A stretch of DNA of 56,463 nucleotides from Bacteroidales bacterium (lineage in GTDB: Bacteria; Bacteroidota; Bacteroidia; Bacteroidales; P3), in assembly GCA_017962545.1 (NCBI GenBank), contig JAGCVD010000003.1, positions 1 through 56,463 of the forward strand, written 5' to 3'. The notes below the pieces were generated by a model. It was given only the letters and a program-made list of their open reading frames with translations, searched no databases and was not told the origin of the DNA. This document shows, piece after piece, positions 1 to 8,201 of the stretch; the first letter of the stretch is position 1, and the number at the start of each line of letters is the position of its first letter. A program made the position numbers and the translations under genes.

Positions 1-105
1 ACCGGCAGCGTGACGATAGATGTGAGCGGCTACGCCAAGGGCGCCTACTTCGTCCGCGTGACGGGCGAGAGCACCACGGCCATCCGCAAGCTCATCGTGA
101 AGTAG
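1..105 (+). CDS. C-terminal fragment of a T9SS-exported protein
   Basis: Only the last 34 codons of this gene lie in the window, ending with TAG. The tail reads as a type IX secretion (Por) sorting domain, type A: a short beta-rich stretch with GAYFVRV followed by a basic end, RKLIVK. In this family the C-terminal domain directs a Sec-exported protein through the outer-membrane T9SS, where PorU removes it. porU and porV occur further along the window, so the machinery is present. The nature of the cargo cannot be told from this fragment. Confidence 0.8.
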   Translation, partial: TGSVTIDVSGYAKGAYFVRVTGESTTAIRKLIVK

Positions 106-125
106 TTGTTCATAAAACACTACAT

Positions 126-163
126 AAAAAAGTGGAAGAGCACGCGTGCTCTTCCACTTTTTT
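126..163. terminator. Perfect palindromic terminator
   Basis: A perfect 13+13 bp palindrome (arm gtggaagagcacg) is flanked by a run of A on the left and T on the right, so it can form a Rho-independent terminator in either direction. It follows the stop of the T9SS cargo gene by about 20 bases and separates it from the phosphatase promoter. Confidence 0.9.
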
Positions 164-167
164 TTCG

Positions 168-175
168 TATATTTG
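168..175 (+). promoter_or_regulatory. Bacteroidota -7 box (phosphatase gene)
   Basis: TATATTTG matches the Bacteroidota -7 consensus TAnnTTTG and is followed by the usual C. It lies 27 bases before the ATG of the alkaline phosphatase gene. No clear -33 TTTG is visible because the terminator T tract occupies that place. Confidence 0.65.
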
Positions 176-202
176 CATCGTAAAATAAATATATAATACT
201 TT

Positions 203-1273
203 ATGAAACGACTGATATTCCCATTGTTTATGGCTGCCGCGATGTTGCTGTGCGGCTGTGCGCGTCAGGAGAAGGCGCCGAAGAACGTCATCCTTATCGT
301 GGGCGACGGCATGGGTGTGGCGCAGGTCTACGCTTCGGTGGTGGCGGCGCAGGGCGACAATTCGGCTTTCCTGCGCTTCCCCGTGACGGGATTCTCGCGC
401 ACCTACTCGCTCAACAAGTACCGCACCGACTCGTCGGCCGGCGGCACGGCGCTCACCACAGGCCAGAAGGTGGAGAACTACCACGTGAACTGGGGCCCCG
501 ACTCGTCGCGCTACCAGACCATCTATGACGATGCGGTGGCTCACGGGTTGCTCACCGGATTTGTAGTCGTTAGCGACTGCATGGATGCCACGCCGGCAGC
601 CACCTACGGCCATGTGCCCTACCGCAAGATGTACGACACCCTCAGCCTGCAGCTGGCACAATGTCAGCACAGCGTGATGGTGGGCGGCGGATATAAGTAT
701 TTCCTTCCCGAGAACCGCAAGGACGGCCTGTCGCCCCTCGACACGTTGGCGGCTCGCGGCTACTGTGTGCTGCGCGACCTCGACAGTTTGCTGGCCTTCG
801 AGGGCGACAAGGTGGTGGGACTGCTCTACGACGGCGACCCGCTGACCGAGCCCGACCGTGGCGATGTGCTGCGCCCCGCCTCGATAAAAGCCATCGAGAT
901 GCTCAGCCGTAACCCTAAGGGTTTTGCCATGCTCATCGAAGGGTCGCAGATAGACTGGGCTTGCCATAACAACGACTCTGCCTATCTGATTGCTGAGTTG
1001 AAGGACTTTGAGTTAATGCTCCATGCGGTGCTCGACTGGGCTGAGAAGGACGGCAACACCCTTGTTGTTGTCACCGCCGACCATGAAACCGGCGGCCTTA
1101 CGCTGCCCAGCGGAGACATCGAGGCTGGCATCAATGTGCCGAGGTTCCACTGGGGCAGCCACACGGGTGTCATGGTGCCTGTCTTCGCCTACGGCCCCGG
1201 TGCCGAGCGCTTCACCGGTATCCAGCAGAACACTGACATACCGCGGAAGATTAGAGAAATAATGGGATGGTAA
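203..1273 (+). CDS. Alkaline phosphatase family lipoprotein
   Basis: 356 residues. A signal peptide ends in a lipobox (LCGC, Cys19), so the mature protein is probably a lipid-anchored periplasmic or surface enzyme that hydrolyses phosphate monoesters. The PhoA-type metal site is recognisable: GDGMG near residue 34, the nucleophile loop TDSSAGGTALTTG with Ser77 at the place of E. coli Ser102, GHVPYR, EGSQIDWACHNND, VTADHETGG and HWGSHTG near the C-terminus. The length is on the short side for the family, but all metal-ligand motifs appear. The following gene starts 38 bases after the stop, with a 7-bp repeat tract between. No Pho-box-like site was identified. Confidence 0.9.
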   Translation: MKRLIFPLFMAAAMLLCGCARQEKAPKNVILIVGDGMGVAQVYASVVAAQGDNSAFLRFPVTGFSRTYSLNKYRTDSSAGGTALTTGQKVENYHVNWGPDSSRYQTIYDDAVAHGLLTGFVVVSDCMDATPAATYGHVPYRKMYDTLSLQLAQCQHSVMVGGGYKYFLPENRKDGLSPLDTLAARGYCVLRDLDSLLAFEGDKVVGLLYDGDPLTEPDRGDVLRPASIKAIEMLSRNPKGFAMLIEGSQIDWACHNNDSAYLIAELKDFELMLHAVLDWAEKDGNTLVVVTADHETGGLTLPSGDIEAGINVPRFHWGSHTGVMVPVFAYGPGAERFTGIQQNTDIPRKIREIMGW

Positions 1274-1315
1274 CCCTGAAACTTGAACCCTGAAACTTTA
1301 AACTTAAAACCTTGA
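1274..1315 (+). repeat. 7-bp degenerate tandem repeat spacer
   Basis: Six 7-bp units, for example ccctgaa and acttgaa, begin at the base after the phosphatase stop codon and run through the TTG start codon of the transporter gene. The repeat therefore makes up the whole intergenic spacer. It is the reverse-complement type of the tract at 3751-3806 (consensus tttcagg). Confidence 0.85.
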
Positions 1316-2661
1316 TCAAGTTCTGTGTCCGATTGGTGCAGCGTTGGCTGCCCGAGCCTTTCATCTTCGCCATACTGCTCACTTTTGTGGCGGCGCTGAC
1401 GGCCATGCCTGTGTGTCACCAAACGCCCGTCGAGGTGGTGGAACACTGGGGCGGTGGCGTATGGAACCTGCTGGCTTTCGCCATGCAGATGTCGTTGGTG
1501 CTGGTGTGCGGCTCGGCGCTGGCGGCGGCACCTGTGGTGAAGAAGGCCATCACAGCCTTGGCGCGGCTGCCCAAGAGCGCTGCCGGCGCTATAGCGCTTG
1601 TCACCGTGGTGTCGGCGCTGGCTTGCTGGCTTAACTGGGGCTTCGGTCTCATCGTGGGTGTCATCTTCGCCAAGGAGATAGCGCGTCAGCTACAGGGCGT
1701 CGACTACCGATTGCTCATCGCTTCGGCTTACAGTGGCTTCGTGGTGTGGCATGCGGGTCTGTCGGGTTCCATACCGCTAACTATGGCCACGCCGGGCGAG
1801 GCCCTCGCCGTGGCTACCAACGGTGCCCTCACGGCTCCGGTGTCTGTCGGACAGACCATCCTCGACCCGCACAACCTCGTTATGGTACTGTTGGTCATCG
1901 CGGGTATCACGGTGGCCAACACACTGATGCACCCCAGACAGGGCGCTGTGACGGTGGATCCCAGCCTCCTCGAAGAAGACCCTAAAGACCTTAAGGACCT
2001 TAAAGTCCTTAAAGACCTTACCCCTGCCCAACGCATGGAGCAGAGCCCCGCGCTTTCGTGGCTCATCGGAGGACTGCTGCTGGCTTATCTGGTATTGCGG
2101 CTGGGCTTCCGTGGTGGCAATCTCGACCTGGGCGCCGTCATTATGCTTTTCCTCTCGCTGGGCCTGCTGTTGCATGGCACACCGGTAGCCTATGTGCGTG
2201 CCTTTGGGAAGGCCGCCACAGGGGCTGCGGGCATCATACTGCAGTTTCCGTTCTATGCCGGTATCATGGGTATCATTACCGGCATAGGCGCCAGCGGTAT
2301 CAGTCTGGGCAATGTGCTGGCTGACGCCTGTATCAGGGTGTCGGGGCCTGTCACCTATCCGTTGCTGACCTTCCTCTGTGCCGCTGTGCTCAACCTCTTT
2401 GTGCCGAGTGGCGGCGGCCACTGGGCCATCCAGGCACCCATCATGTTCACCGCTGGCGCCGACCTGGGTGTCGACCCCGGTCTCACCGGCATTGCCATCG
2501 CTTGGGGTGACGCGTGGACTAACCTTATACAGCCCTTCTGGGCCTTGCCGGCGCTGGCCATAGCACGTCTCAGCGCCAAGGACATCATGGGCTTCTGCTT
2601 GATAGACCTGCTTGTCACCGGTGTTATCATCGGCGGTGGGCTGCTGCTATGGGCAATGTGA
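1312..2661 (+). CDS. atoE: Short-chain fatty acid transporter, AtoE family
   Basis: 449 residues of a polytopic inner-membrane protein of the SCFA_trans family, which moves short-chain fatty acids such as acetoacetate or butyrate. The N-terminus (RWLPEPFIFAILLT), the GFGLIVG segment, and the C-terminal motif VPSGGGHWAIQAP are typical. The start is TTG; no nearby ATG gives the conserved N-terminus. A hydrophilic loop (about residues 222-238) carries a 9-bp repeat encoding PKD-LKD-LKV-LKD, absent from the usual family sequence. The gene lies far from the kamDE/CoA-transferase operon in this window, so a link to fermentation is only suggestive. Confidence 0.9.
   Translation: MIKFCVRLVQRWLPEPFIFAILLTFVAALTAMPVCHQTPVEVVEHWGGGVWNLLAFAMQMSLVLVCGSALAAAPVVKKAITALARLPKSAAGAIALVTVVSALACWLNWGFGLIVGVIFAKEIARQLQGVDYRLLIASAYSGFVVWHAGLSGSIPLTMATPGEALAVATNGALTAPVSVGQTILDPHNLVMVLLVIAGITVANTLMHPRQGAVTVDPSLLEEDPKDLKDLKVLKDLTPAQRMEQSPALSWLIGGLLLAYLVLRLGFRGGNLDLGAVIMLFLSLGLLLHGTPVAYVRAFGKAATGAAGIILQFPFYAGIMGIITGIGASGISLGNVLADACIRVSGPVTYPLLTFLCAAVLNLFVPSGGGHWAIQAPIMFTAGADLGVDPGLTGIAIAWGDAWTNLIQPFWALPALAIARLSAKDIMGFCLIDLLVTGVIIGGGLLLWAM
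1981..2016 (+). repeat. 9-bp tandem repeat inside atoE
   Basis: Four 9-bp units (cctaaagac, cttaaggac and variants) lie in frame and encode a charged tripeptide repeat of the LKD type in a loop between predicted membrane segments. Because the unit is three codons, a change in copy number would not shift the frame. Confidence 0.85.
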
Positions 2662-2680
2662 AAAATGAAAAGCAAAAGAT

Positions 2681-3244
2681 ATGTTCGAAGACGTCATTAA
2701 ACACTATCCTGATTTCCCCAAAGCGGGTATTGATTTCATCGATGTGTTGCCTTTCTTGCAAAACAAGGAGGCCTTCAAGGAGGCTATCGCCGAAATTGAC
2801 CGCCGTTGCACGGCGCCCAACATCGCCACCGTCGAGGCGCGGGGTTTCCTCTTCACGGCACCCTTGCTGACAGACTCCAACCGTGTGCAGACCATTGTGC
2901 CCATTCGTAAGAAAGGCAAGCTGCCCCATGCCGAGGGCGACTTGGTGCGGGTGGAGATAGAGAAGGAGTATGGCAGCGATGAGGTGTTCTACCGTCGCAG
3001 CGACCTGGCGGCCTGCGTGGCAGAGGGGGAGTTCATAGAGCTTACCTTGTTGGACGACCTACTGGCTACCGGCGGCACAGCCCAGGGAATAGCACAGGCG
3101 TTGAACAACGAGGTAATCAATGGCCGCCGTGTGCGCGTCAAGGAATTTGTTTTTCTGGTTGAGTTGCCGGCCCTCAAAGGTCGTGAGGTGCTGGAGAGCA
3201 TAGCCCCGGTGCACTCGCTGATGAGTCTGGCGGGAGTGGAGTAG
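2681..3244 (+). CDS. apt: Adenine phosphoribosyltransferase
   Basis: 187 residues. Converts adenine and PRPP to AMP in purine salvage, in the cytosol. The N-terminal VIKHYPDFPKAGIDFIDVLPFL, read as two short blocks (HYPDFPKAGI, DFIDVLPF), the ARGFLF motif, the RKKGKLPH loop and the PRPP-binding loop LLDDLLATGGTA near residue 130 are all in place. The length matches the family. The start lies 19 bases after the transporter stop, so the two are probably co-transcribed. The 3' end meets the convergent DUF456 gene after one base. Confidence 0.93.
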   Translation: MFEDVIKHYPDFPKAGIDFIDVLPFLQNKEAFKEAIAEIDRRCTAPNIATVEARGFLFTAPLLTDSNRVQTIVPIRKKGKLPHAEGDLVRVEIEKEYGSDEVFYRRSDLAACVAEGEFIELTLLDDLLATGGTAQGIAQALNNEVINGRRVRVKEFVFLVELPALKGREVLESIAPVHSLMSLAGVE

Positions 3245-3245
3245 G

Positions 3246-3737
3246 CTAGAAGAGCCCCACGATAACCAATATCAGCAACACCAAGCAGTAGATGACTTTG
3301 GCGACGATGCCGGCCATCATGCCCAGGAAGGATCCCACGGCGGCCCGCAGGGCTGTCGTGGGATCTTTCTGTTTGAGAAATTCGCCTACGAAGGCTCCCA
3401 CGAAAGGCCAGAAGAAGACGCCTACAAGGCCCGCAGGTCCGAAGGGCAGCCCTATGAGCGACAGCAGCAAGCCTATGGTACAGCCCCAGACACCCCATTT
3501 GGTGCCTCCGAAATGCCGTGTCGTCAGCAGAGGGAAGATGTAGTCGAACACCATCAGCACCACACCGATGACGGCACTCCACAGCAGCAGGCTGTTGCTC
3601 ACGGCGACATAGCCGCTCAGGCGCGCCAGCAGCAGGCCGCCCCAGGCTACAGGCACCGCCGGCGGCACGGGAGTGAAGACGGCCACGATGGCTACCAGCA
3701 GGCAGACAAAAGCCAGGATAATCAAGACGGTATTCAT
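3246..3737 (-). CDS. DUF456 family membrane protein
   Basis: 163 residues, almost entirely hydrophobic, with about four predicted membrane segments. The glycine- and proline-rich start after the first helix (TPVPPAVPVAWGGLLLA) and the later GPFGPAG-type and FVGEFLKQKD segments fit DUF456, a family of unknown function found in many bacteria. It is the downstream neighbour of the GNAT-HD gene on the same strand and is separated from it by a 7-bp repeat tract. No biochemical role can be assigned. Confidence 0.75.
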   Translation of the reverse strand: MNTVLIILAFVCLLVAIVAVFTPVPPAVPVAWGGLLLARLSGYVAVSNSLLLWSAVIGVVLMVFDYIFPLLTTRHFGGTKWGVWGCTIGLLLSLIGLPFGPAGLVGVFFWPFVGAFVGEFLKQKDPTTALRAAVGSFLGMMAGIVAKVIYCLVLLILVIVGLF

Positions 3738-3750
3738 GGGGTGGGGGGAG

Positions 3751-3806
3751 TTTCAGGTTTTAGGTTTCAAGTTTTAGGTTTCAGGTTTCAAGTTTCAGGT
3801 TTAAAG
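3751..3806 (-). repeat. 7-bp degenerate tandem repeat, eight units
   Basis: Eight consecutive 7-bp units alternate among tttcagg, ttttagg and tttcaag. They fill most of the gap upstream of the DUF456 gene and run into the last six codons of the GNAT-HD gene, whose C-terminal KPET and stop codon are made of repeat sequence. Confidence 0.9.
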
Positions 3807-4945
3807 AAGGTGTCGAATAGTGTGCGGAGGCGGGATTCGTCGCGGATAAGGGCACGTAGGTCGGTCAGAGGGGCGGCATTGATAGAGTCTGGCAGCCAGA
3901 GCTTTAGATAGCCCCCTTCGGCGTATTTCTCGTGCAGGTGTTCGAGGGTGCGCTGCCAGTGTCCCTCGCGGTCGAGGGTGGGGTAGTGGCTGAGGCCGTA
4001 CTCGACGGTGCGGCGCACGATGGTCTCGGGTTCTATGTCGCGGTCGGCCTCGGCGACGATGGCGCCAAGTTTGCTACGTGGCGGCTGGGTAGCCGACGCA
4101 CGGTGGTCCTCGGCAGCTTGGGCGATAGTCTCTATCTGTTTATTATCGAACCAACGGTACAGGTCGTCGCAGGAACGGATGAGACGTCCCGAGGCCAGGT
4201 GATGCTCCTCGCGACCTTCGGCAAGCCCGAGGTCGTGCATGGCGGCGGCTGTGTAGACCATTTCAGGCATCATGGTGACGATGGGAGCGTCGGGCGGCGC
4301 CATGCGTTCCCGCTGGTGGCGGTAAATCACCATGGCGCGGGCGATGACGCGGCGTGCATGGTCGTGGCGATGGGCGGCATCGAAAGCATCGTAGCGGGGC
4401 AATACCATTTGCTCTACCCACTCTTGCAAGGTGGAAAACACTTCGTCCCAGCTCCACCACTCGTAGGCCATTCGTGGCGAACCGTCGTCCATATAGACGA
4501 TGCCGCAGTAGACGAATTCCTCTTTTTCCAACAGGTGACGCATGACGAGGTTGTCGGCATGGGTGTCGGCCCGCAGGTGGAAGTAGCGTGCTTTGGCGGT
4601 CTGGAAGGCGAGTGCTGCAATATTGTGGCCATCGGCATTCTTGGCCACGCGGTGTATAGTGGCATAGGGTGTCGCGTCGTCGATCCAGCGGCCATGCTCG
4701 ATGATGCCGTAGGTGGGCTCGATGCCTGGAACCACAGCGAAGGTGCCCACGGCCTTGTCGTCGCATTCGACGATATAGGAGGCTTTGCGACGGATGTCGT
4801 CCAGCACATCGTTGCGGGTGGGATAGCCCACCCACTGTGTGAAGTTGCCGGCAGCACGCATAAGGCTACGAGAGTATTCGTACATGGCCAGTATGGTGTC
4901 GACGTCACTGTCGGTGGCAGGGAGTATGCGGTAGTTTTTCATCAT
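3788..4945 (-). CDS. GNAT acetyltransferase - HD hydrolase fusion
   Basis: 385 residues with two domains. Residues 1-155 look like a GNAT N-acetyltransferase fold of the kind seen in short stand-alone Bacteroidota proteins. Residues 185-330 form an HD-type metal phosphohydrolase: AAHRHDH (His194/196), the HD pair His237-Asp238 in MHDLGL, EHHLASG, EDH (His281) and EADRD (Asp301). HD proteins of this size often act on nucleotides or phosphate esters; the substrate here is unknown. The last codons lie in a 7-bp repeat. The gene is followed on the same strand by the DUF456 gene. The first two codons are both ATG, so the exact start could be one codon later. Confidence 0.75.
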   Translation of the reverse strand: MMKNYRILPATDSDVDTILAMYEYSRSLMRAAGNFTQWVGYPTRNDVLDDIRRKASYIVECDDKAVGTFAVVPGIEPTYGIIEHGRWIDDATPYATIHRVAKNADGHNIAALAFQTAKARYFHLRADTHADNLVMRHLLEKEEFVYCGIVYMDDGSPRMAYEWWSWDEVFSTLQEWVEQMVLPRYDAFDAAHRHDHARRVIARAMVIYRHQRERMAPPDAPIVTMMPEMVYTAAAMHDLGLAEGREEHHLASGRLIRSCDDLYRWFDNKQIETIAQAAEDHRASATQPPRSKLGAIVAEADRDIEPETIVRRTVEYGLSHYPTLDREGHWQRTLEHLHEKYAEGGYLKLWLPDSINAAPLTDLRALIRDESRLRTLFDTFFKPET

Positions 4946-5125
4946 TAATAATAACGATGAAGGTCTTCTTTTATTGTGTCATATTCAGGGATGCATATAA
5001 GCCATCCCTTTGCTGTCTGTCCTCTCCCTATCCTCTCCCTATATTCGCTCTGTTTTTGTTGCACACTATAGGTAATACCTTCGTATAAAAATCGAAGATA
5101 AAACGAGACTTAACCGAAACAATAA

Positions 5126-5170
5126 GGGAGAGGGTAGGGCGGGAAACGGGCGGGAACGGGGTGGGGTGGG
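5126..5170 (+). other. G-rich tract with quadruplex potential
   Basis: Nine runs of three or four G occur within 45 bases on the plus strand, separated by one to four bases. This fits the G3+N1-7 quadruplex rule more than twice over. It sits about 50 bases upstream of the ffh -7 box. Confidence 0.6.
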
Positions 5171-5221
5171 TAACGATGTCGCCGTCTGTAAAAAACATTT
5201 GTCCATGTCGGTGTTTTTTTG

Positions 5222-5229
5222 TATTTTTG
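5222..5229 (+). promoter_or_regulatory. Bacteroidota -7 box (ffh)
   Basis: TATTTTTG followed by C, 27 bases before the ffh ATG, matches TAnnTTTG. Confidence 0.65.
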
Positions 5230-5256
5230 CAACGCGTTAATAATGTACGGCAGACT

Positions 5257-6582
5257 ATGTTTGAGAACCTTAGTAGTAAGATAGAGAAAGCGTTACATAC
5301 CCTTCGAGGCAAGGGGTCGATTACCGATATCAATGTGGCGGAGACCGTCAAGGAGGTGCGCAAGGCACTGCTTGACGCCGACGTGAGTTATCCCATCGCC
5401 AAGGAGTTTACCGACAAGGTGAAGGCCGAGGCCATGGGCCGTAATGTGATACAGAGCATCGAGCCAGGTCAGTTGATGGTGAAGATTGTTCACGAGAAGC
5501 TGACGGAGTTGATGGGTACGGAGGCTGTGGACATCAATGTCAAAGGGCAGCCTGCCGTGGTGCTCGTGGCCGGTCTGCAGGGCTCTGGTAAGACGACCTT
5601 CTCGGCCAAGTTGGCCTATATGCTGAAGAACAAGCGCGCCAAGAGCGTGATGCTGGTGGCCGGTGACGTTTACCGTCCCGCCGCTATCAGCCAGTTGCAG
5701 ACGTTGGGTGAGCAGATTGGCGTGCCGGTGTATACCGAAGAAGGCTCGAAGAATCCCGTACAGATTGCCAAGAATGCTATCAAGGATGCCAAACTGAAGG
5801 GTATCAACGTGGTTATAGTCGATACTGCCGGTCGACTGGCTGTCGACGAGCAGATGATGGACGAGATAGCGGCGTTGAAGAAAGAGTTGCAGCCGCAGGA
5901 GACCCTCTTTGTGGTCGACGCCATGACGGGTCAGGATGCCGTCAACACAGCCAAGGCTTTCAACGACAGGCTGGACTTCGACGGTGTGGTGCTGACGAAG
6001 TTGGACGGCGACACACGTGGCGGTGCGGCGTTGACGATACGCTACACGGTGACGAAGCCTATCAAGTTTGTCGGTGTGGGCGAGAAGATGGATGCCCTCG
6101 ATGTGTTCCATCCCGACCGCATGGCCAACCGTATCTTGGGCATGGGCGACGTGGTGAGTCTGGTGGAGCGTGCCGAAGCCCAGTATGACGAGCAGGAGGC
6201 GCGTAAAATATCGAAGCGCTTGATGCGCGACGAGTATAACTTCGAGGACTTCCTGTCGCAGGTGTCGCAGGTGAAGAAGATGGGGTCGATGAAAGACTTG
6301 GTGGGTATGATTCCCGGCATGGACAAACTGACGAAGAATGTGGAAATCAGCGACGACGCCTTTGTGCCCATCGAGGCTATGATAGGCAGCATGACGCCCT
6401 ATGAGCGTCAGCACCCGCAGTGTCTCAACGGTAGTCGCAAGCAGCGCATTGCCGCCGGCAGCGGACGGTCGATACAGGAGCTCAACCGCTTCCTGAAGCA
6501 GTTCGATGACACGCGCAAGATGATGAAGATGGTGAGCAAGAACGGCGGCCGCGTTCCCGCGGCGGGAAGAAAACGCCGGTGA
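5257..6582 (+). CDS. ffh: Signal recognition particle protein Ffh
   Basis: 441 residues. Ffh is the SRP GTPase that binds signal sequences of nascent inner-membrane proteins and delivers them to FtsY. The N domain covers residues 1-95; the G domain has the P-loop GLQGSGKTT (about 107), DVYRPAAISQL, DTAGRLAVDE and TKLDGDTRGG; the methionine-rich M domain runs from about 295 to the end and includes NGSRKQRIAAGSG, the SRP-RNA binding helix region. I chose the ATG at 5257 because the protein then begins MFENLSSKIE as in relatives and follows a promoter; an in-frame GTG lies 96 bases earlier, upstream of the -7 box. Confidence 0.95.
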   Translation: MFENLSSKIEKALHTLRGKGSITDINVAETVKEVRKALLDADVSYPIAKEFTDKVKAEAMGRNVIQSIEPGQLMVKIVHEKLTELMGTEAVDINVKGQPAVVLVAGLQGSGKTTFSAKLAYMLKNKRAKSVMLVAGDVYRPAAISQLQTLGEQIGVPVYTEEGSKNPVQIAKNAIKDAKLKGINVVIVDTAGRLAVDEQMMDEIAALKKELQPQETLFVVDAMTGQDAVNTAKAFNDRLDFDGVVLTKLDGDTRGGAALTIRYTVTKPIKFVGVGEKMDALDVFHPDRMANRILGMGDVVSLVERAEAQYDEQEARKISKRLMRDEYNFEDFLSQVSQVKKMGSMKDLVGMIPGMDKLTKNVEISDDAFVPIEAMIGSMTPYERQHPQCLNGSRKQRIAAGSGRSIQELNRFLKQFDDTRKMMKMVSKNGGRVPAAGRKRR

Positions 6583-6614
6583 AAAAGAGAAGATAAGAAA
6601 TATTCAAACCATAT

Positions 6615-7490
6615 ATGACAGATATTTTGGACGGCAAGGCGCTGGCTTTGCAGATTAAAGAAGAGATAGCCAATGAGGTGCGGCAGTTGACGGCGGAAGG
6701 ACACCGTGCTCCTCATCTGGCCGCTGTAATTGTAGGCACCGACGGTGCCAGTATGACCTATGTGGCCAACAAGGAGAAGTCGAGCCATGAGGTGGGCTTC
6801 ACCTCGAGTGTGTATCGTATGAGTGAGACCACCACAGAGAAGCAACTGCTTGAGACTATTGATTTCCTCAACAACGACCCCGACATCGACGGCTTCATCG
6901 TGCAGCTGCCCTTACCCAAGCACATCAATGAGCAGAGGGTTATCAATGCCATCTCTCCCGACAAGGATGTCGATGGCTTCACTCCTGTCAACATTGGACG
7001 TATGGTGCTCGGCGAGGAGTGCTTTGTGCCTGCCACGCCTATGGGCATCTGCACGCTGCTGCAGCGTTATGGTATCGAGACTGCCGGCAAGCATTGTGTG
7101 GTCATCGGGCGCAGCAATATCGTGGGTACGCCAGTGGCCAACCTGCTGAGTCGTAAAGGTTTCGACTGTACGGTGACGATGTGCCACAGTAAGACGCAGA
7201 ACCTGCCGGAGATTACGCGTCAGGCTGACATCCTGGTGGTGGCTATCGGCAAGGCCGAATTTATCACCGCCGACATGGTCAAGGAGGGTGCCGTTTTGGT
7301 CGACGTGGGAATCCATCGTGTGGAGGATGCCACGAAGAAGAACGGTTATCGGGTCATTGGCGATGTGAAACATTCGGAGGTGGATGCCAAATGCAGTTGG
7401 GTGACGCCTGTCCCCGGCGGCGTAGGGCCGCTGACGATAGTGAGCCTGCTGCAGAATACGCTGAAGGCTTACAAGAAACACCGGAAATAA
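6615..7490 (+). CDS. folD: Bifunctional methylene-THF dehydrogenase/cyclohydrolase
   Basis: 291 residues. FolD interconverts 5,10-methylene-THF and 10-formyl-THF in one-carbon metabolism. The catalytic region [10 protein letters not shown] contains the Tyr-Lys pair, followed by [15 protein letters not shown] and PATPMGI, and the NADP-binding segment [15 protein letters not shown]-terminal [11 protein letters not shown] is typical. The gene starts 32 bases after ffh with no terminator between, so the two are probably one transcript, ending at the strong hairpin that overlaps the folD stop. Confidence 0.95.
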   Translation: MTDILDGKALALQIKEEIANEVRQLTAEGHRAPHLAAVIVGTDGASMTYVANKEKSSHEVGFTSSVYRMSETTTEKQLLETIDFLNNDPDIDGFIVQLPLPKHINEQRVINAISPDKDVDGFTPVNIGRMVLGEECFVPATPMGICTLLQRYGIETAGKHCVVIGRSNIVGTPVANLLSRKGFDCTVTMCHSKTQNLPEITRQADILVVAIGKAEFITADMVKEGAVLVDVGIHRVEDATKKNGYRVIGDVKHSEVDAKCSWVTPVPGGVGPLTIVSLLQNTLKAYKKHRK

Positions 7491-7529
7491 AAGAATGGGC
7501 GACACGGAAGTGTCGCCCATTCTTTTATT
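7486..7529. terminator. 20-bp stem bidirectional terminator
   Basis: A perfect 20-bp stem with loop ggaa (arm aataaaagaatgggcgacac) begins inside the folD stop codon and ends 14 bases before the convergent lipoprotein gene. A/T at the outer ends makes it suitable for both directions. Confidence 0.9.
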
Positions 7530-7543
7530 GTTATTACAGACAA

Positions 7544-7993
7544 TTAGTGTTCGACCGGCATTGTCACCACCACGCGGAAGGTGATAGGAGCGCTGTTGGT
7601 GAGACCTTCGGGCATGCCGCCGTCAAGGTCTTGCATACGGAAGGAAATCTTACCGAGGCTGAGGTCGTAAGTGATGTTCTCGGGCACGACCACGTTGCCA
7701 GTGGCGGTGGTGTAGGTGATGGGCACAATGTAAGGCAGCGGGCACTGGTATTCTCCGTCATAGACGTAGGCCGACACATTGCCAAAATTGAGCACGTCAG
7801 CAGTGATGGCATCCCAAGGCACATCGACGTAGAGATATGCAGTGGCGCCGTCGTCAACCCATTGGGTCCATTCGATTGTGGTCGTCATGGCGCGAGTGTT
7901 CGTGTCACCGAAATATTCGCTTTCGCACGACGTCATGGTGAAGCCCAGCACAAGTGCCAGCAACATCGGAAGGATTAATTTTACTTTTTTCAT
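7544..7993 (-). CDS. Hypothetical lipoprotein
   Basis: 149 residues. A signal peptide with lipobox MTSC puts the protein on a membrane outside the cytosol. The mature part is rich in aromatic and beta-branched residues, with no catalytic motif I recognise. It has its own -7 box and ends at a shared convergent terminator, so it is a single-gene unit between folD and rpoD. The family could not be named. Confidence 0.7.
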   Translation of the reverse strand: MKKVKLILPMLLALVLGFTMTSCESEYFGDTNTRAMTTTIEWTQWVDDGATAYLYVDVPWDAITADVLNFGNVSAYVYDGEYQCPLPYIVPITYTTATGNVVVPENITYDLSLGKISFRMQDLDGGMPEGLTNSAPITFRVVVTMPVEH

Positions 7994-8067
7994 GTTTCTT
8001 GCTATTTTATTGGTTTGTTATTCTTTGTAATGAAACGTTGTTCAGGTGCATTTATTGTTTTCGAGTG

Positions 8068-8075
8068 CAAAATTA
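8068..8075 (-). promoter_or_regulatory. Bacteroidota -7 box (lipoprotein gene)
   Basis: On the minus strand the sequence reads TAATTTTG, a match to TAnnTTTG, with 74 bases to the lipoprotein ATG. Confidence 0.5.
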
Positions 8076-8201
8076 CAACTCTTTGGCGAATAAAATTCCT
8101 GAGGGGAAAAATATTTTTCCAAAAAAAATTATTTACATGTAACAAATAATATTTTTTTGCGTTATTGGATTGAATATTTGTGCAAACTAAGCGAGAAGAG
8201 T

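Larger units (their letters stand above)
4946..5256. other. Divergent intergenic region (311 bp)
   Basis: No gene was found between the divergent GNAT-HD gene and ffh. The region holds an 11-bp direct repeat in two copies (tcctctcccta, 5020-5041), a strongly G-rich block (5126-5170), and the ffh -7 box. I looked for an SRP RNA and did not see its conserved tetraloop domain. Confidence 0.7.

Noticed and set aside
4946-5256. SRP RNA or other RNA gene next to ffh
   Set aside because: The conserved SRP tetraloop and internal loop motifs could not be found; the region is explained by a promoter, a G-rich block and a short direct repeat.
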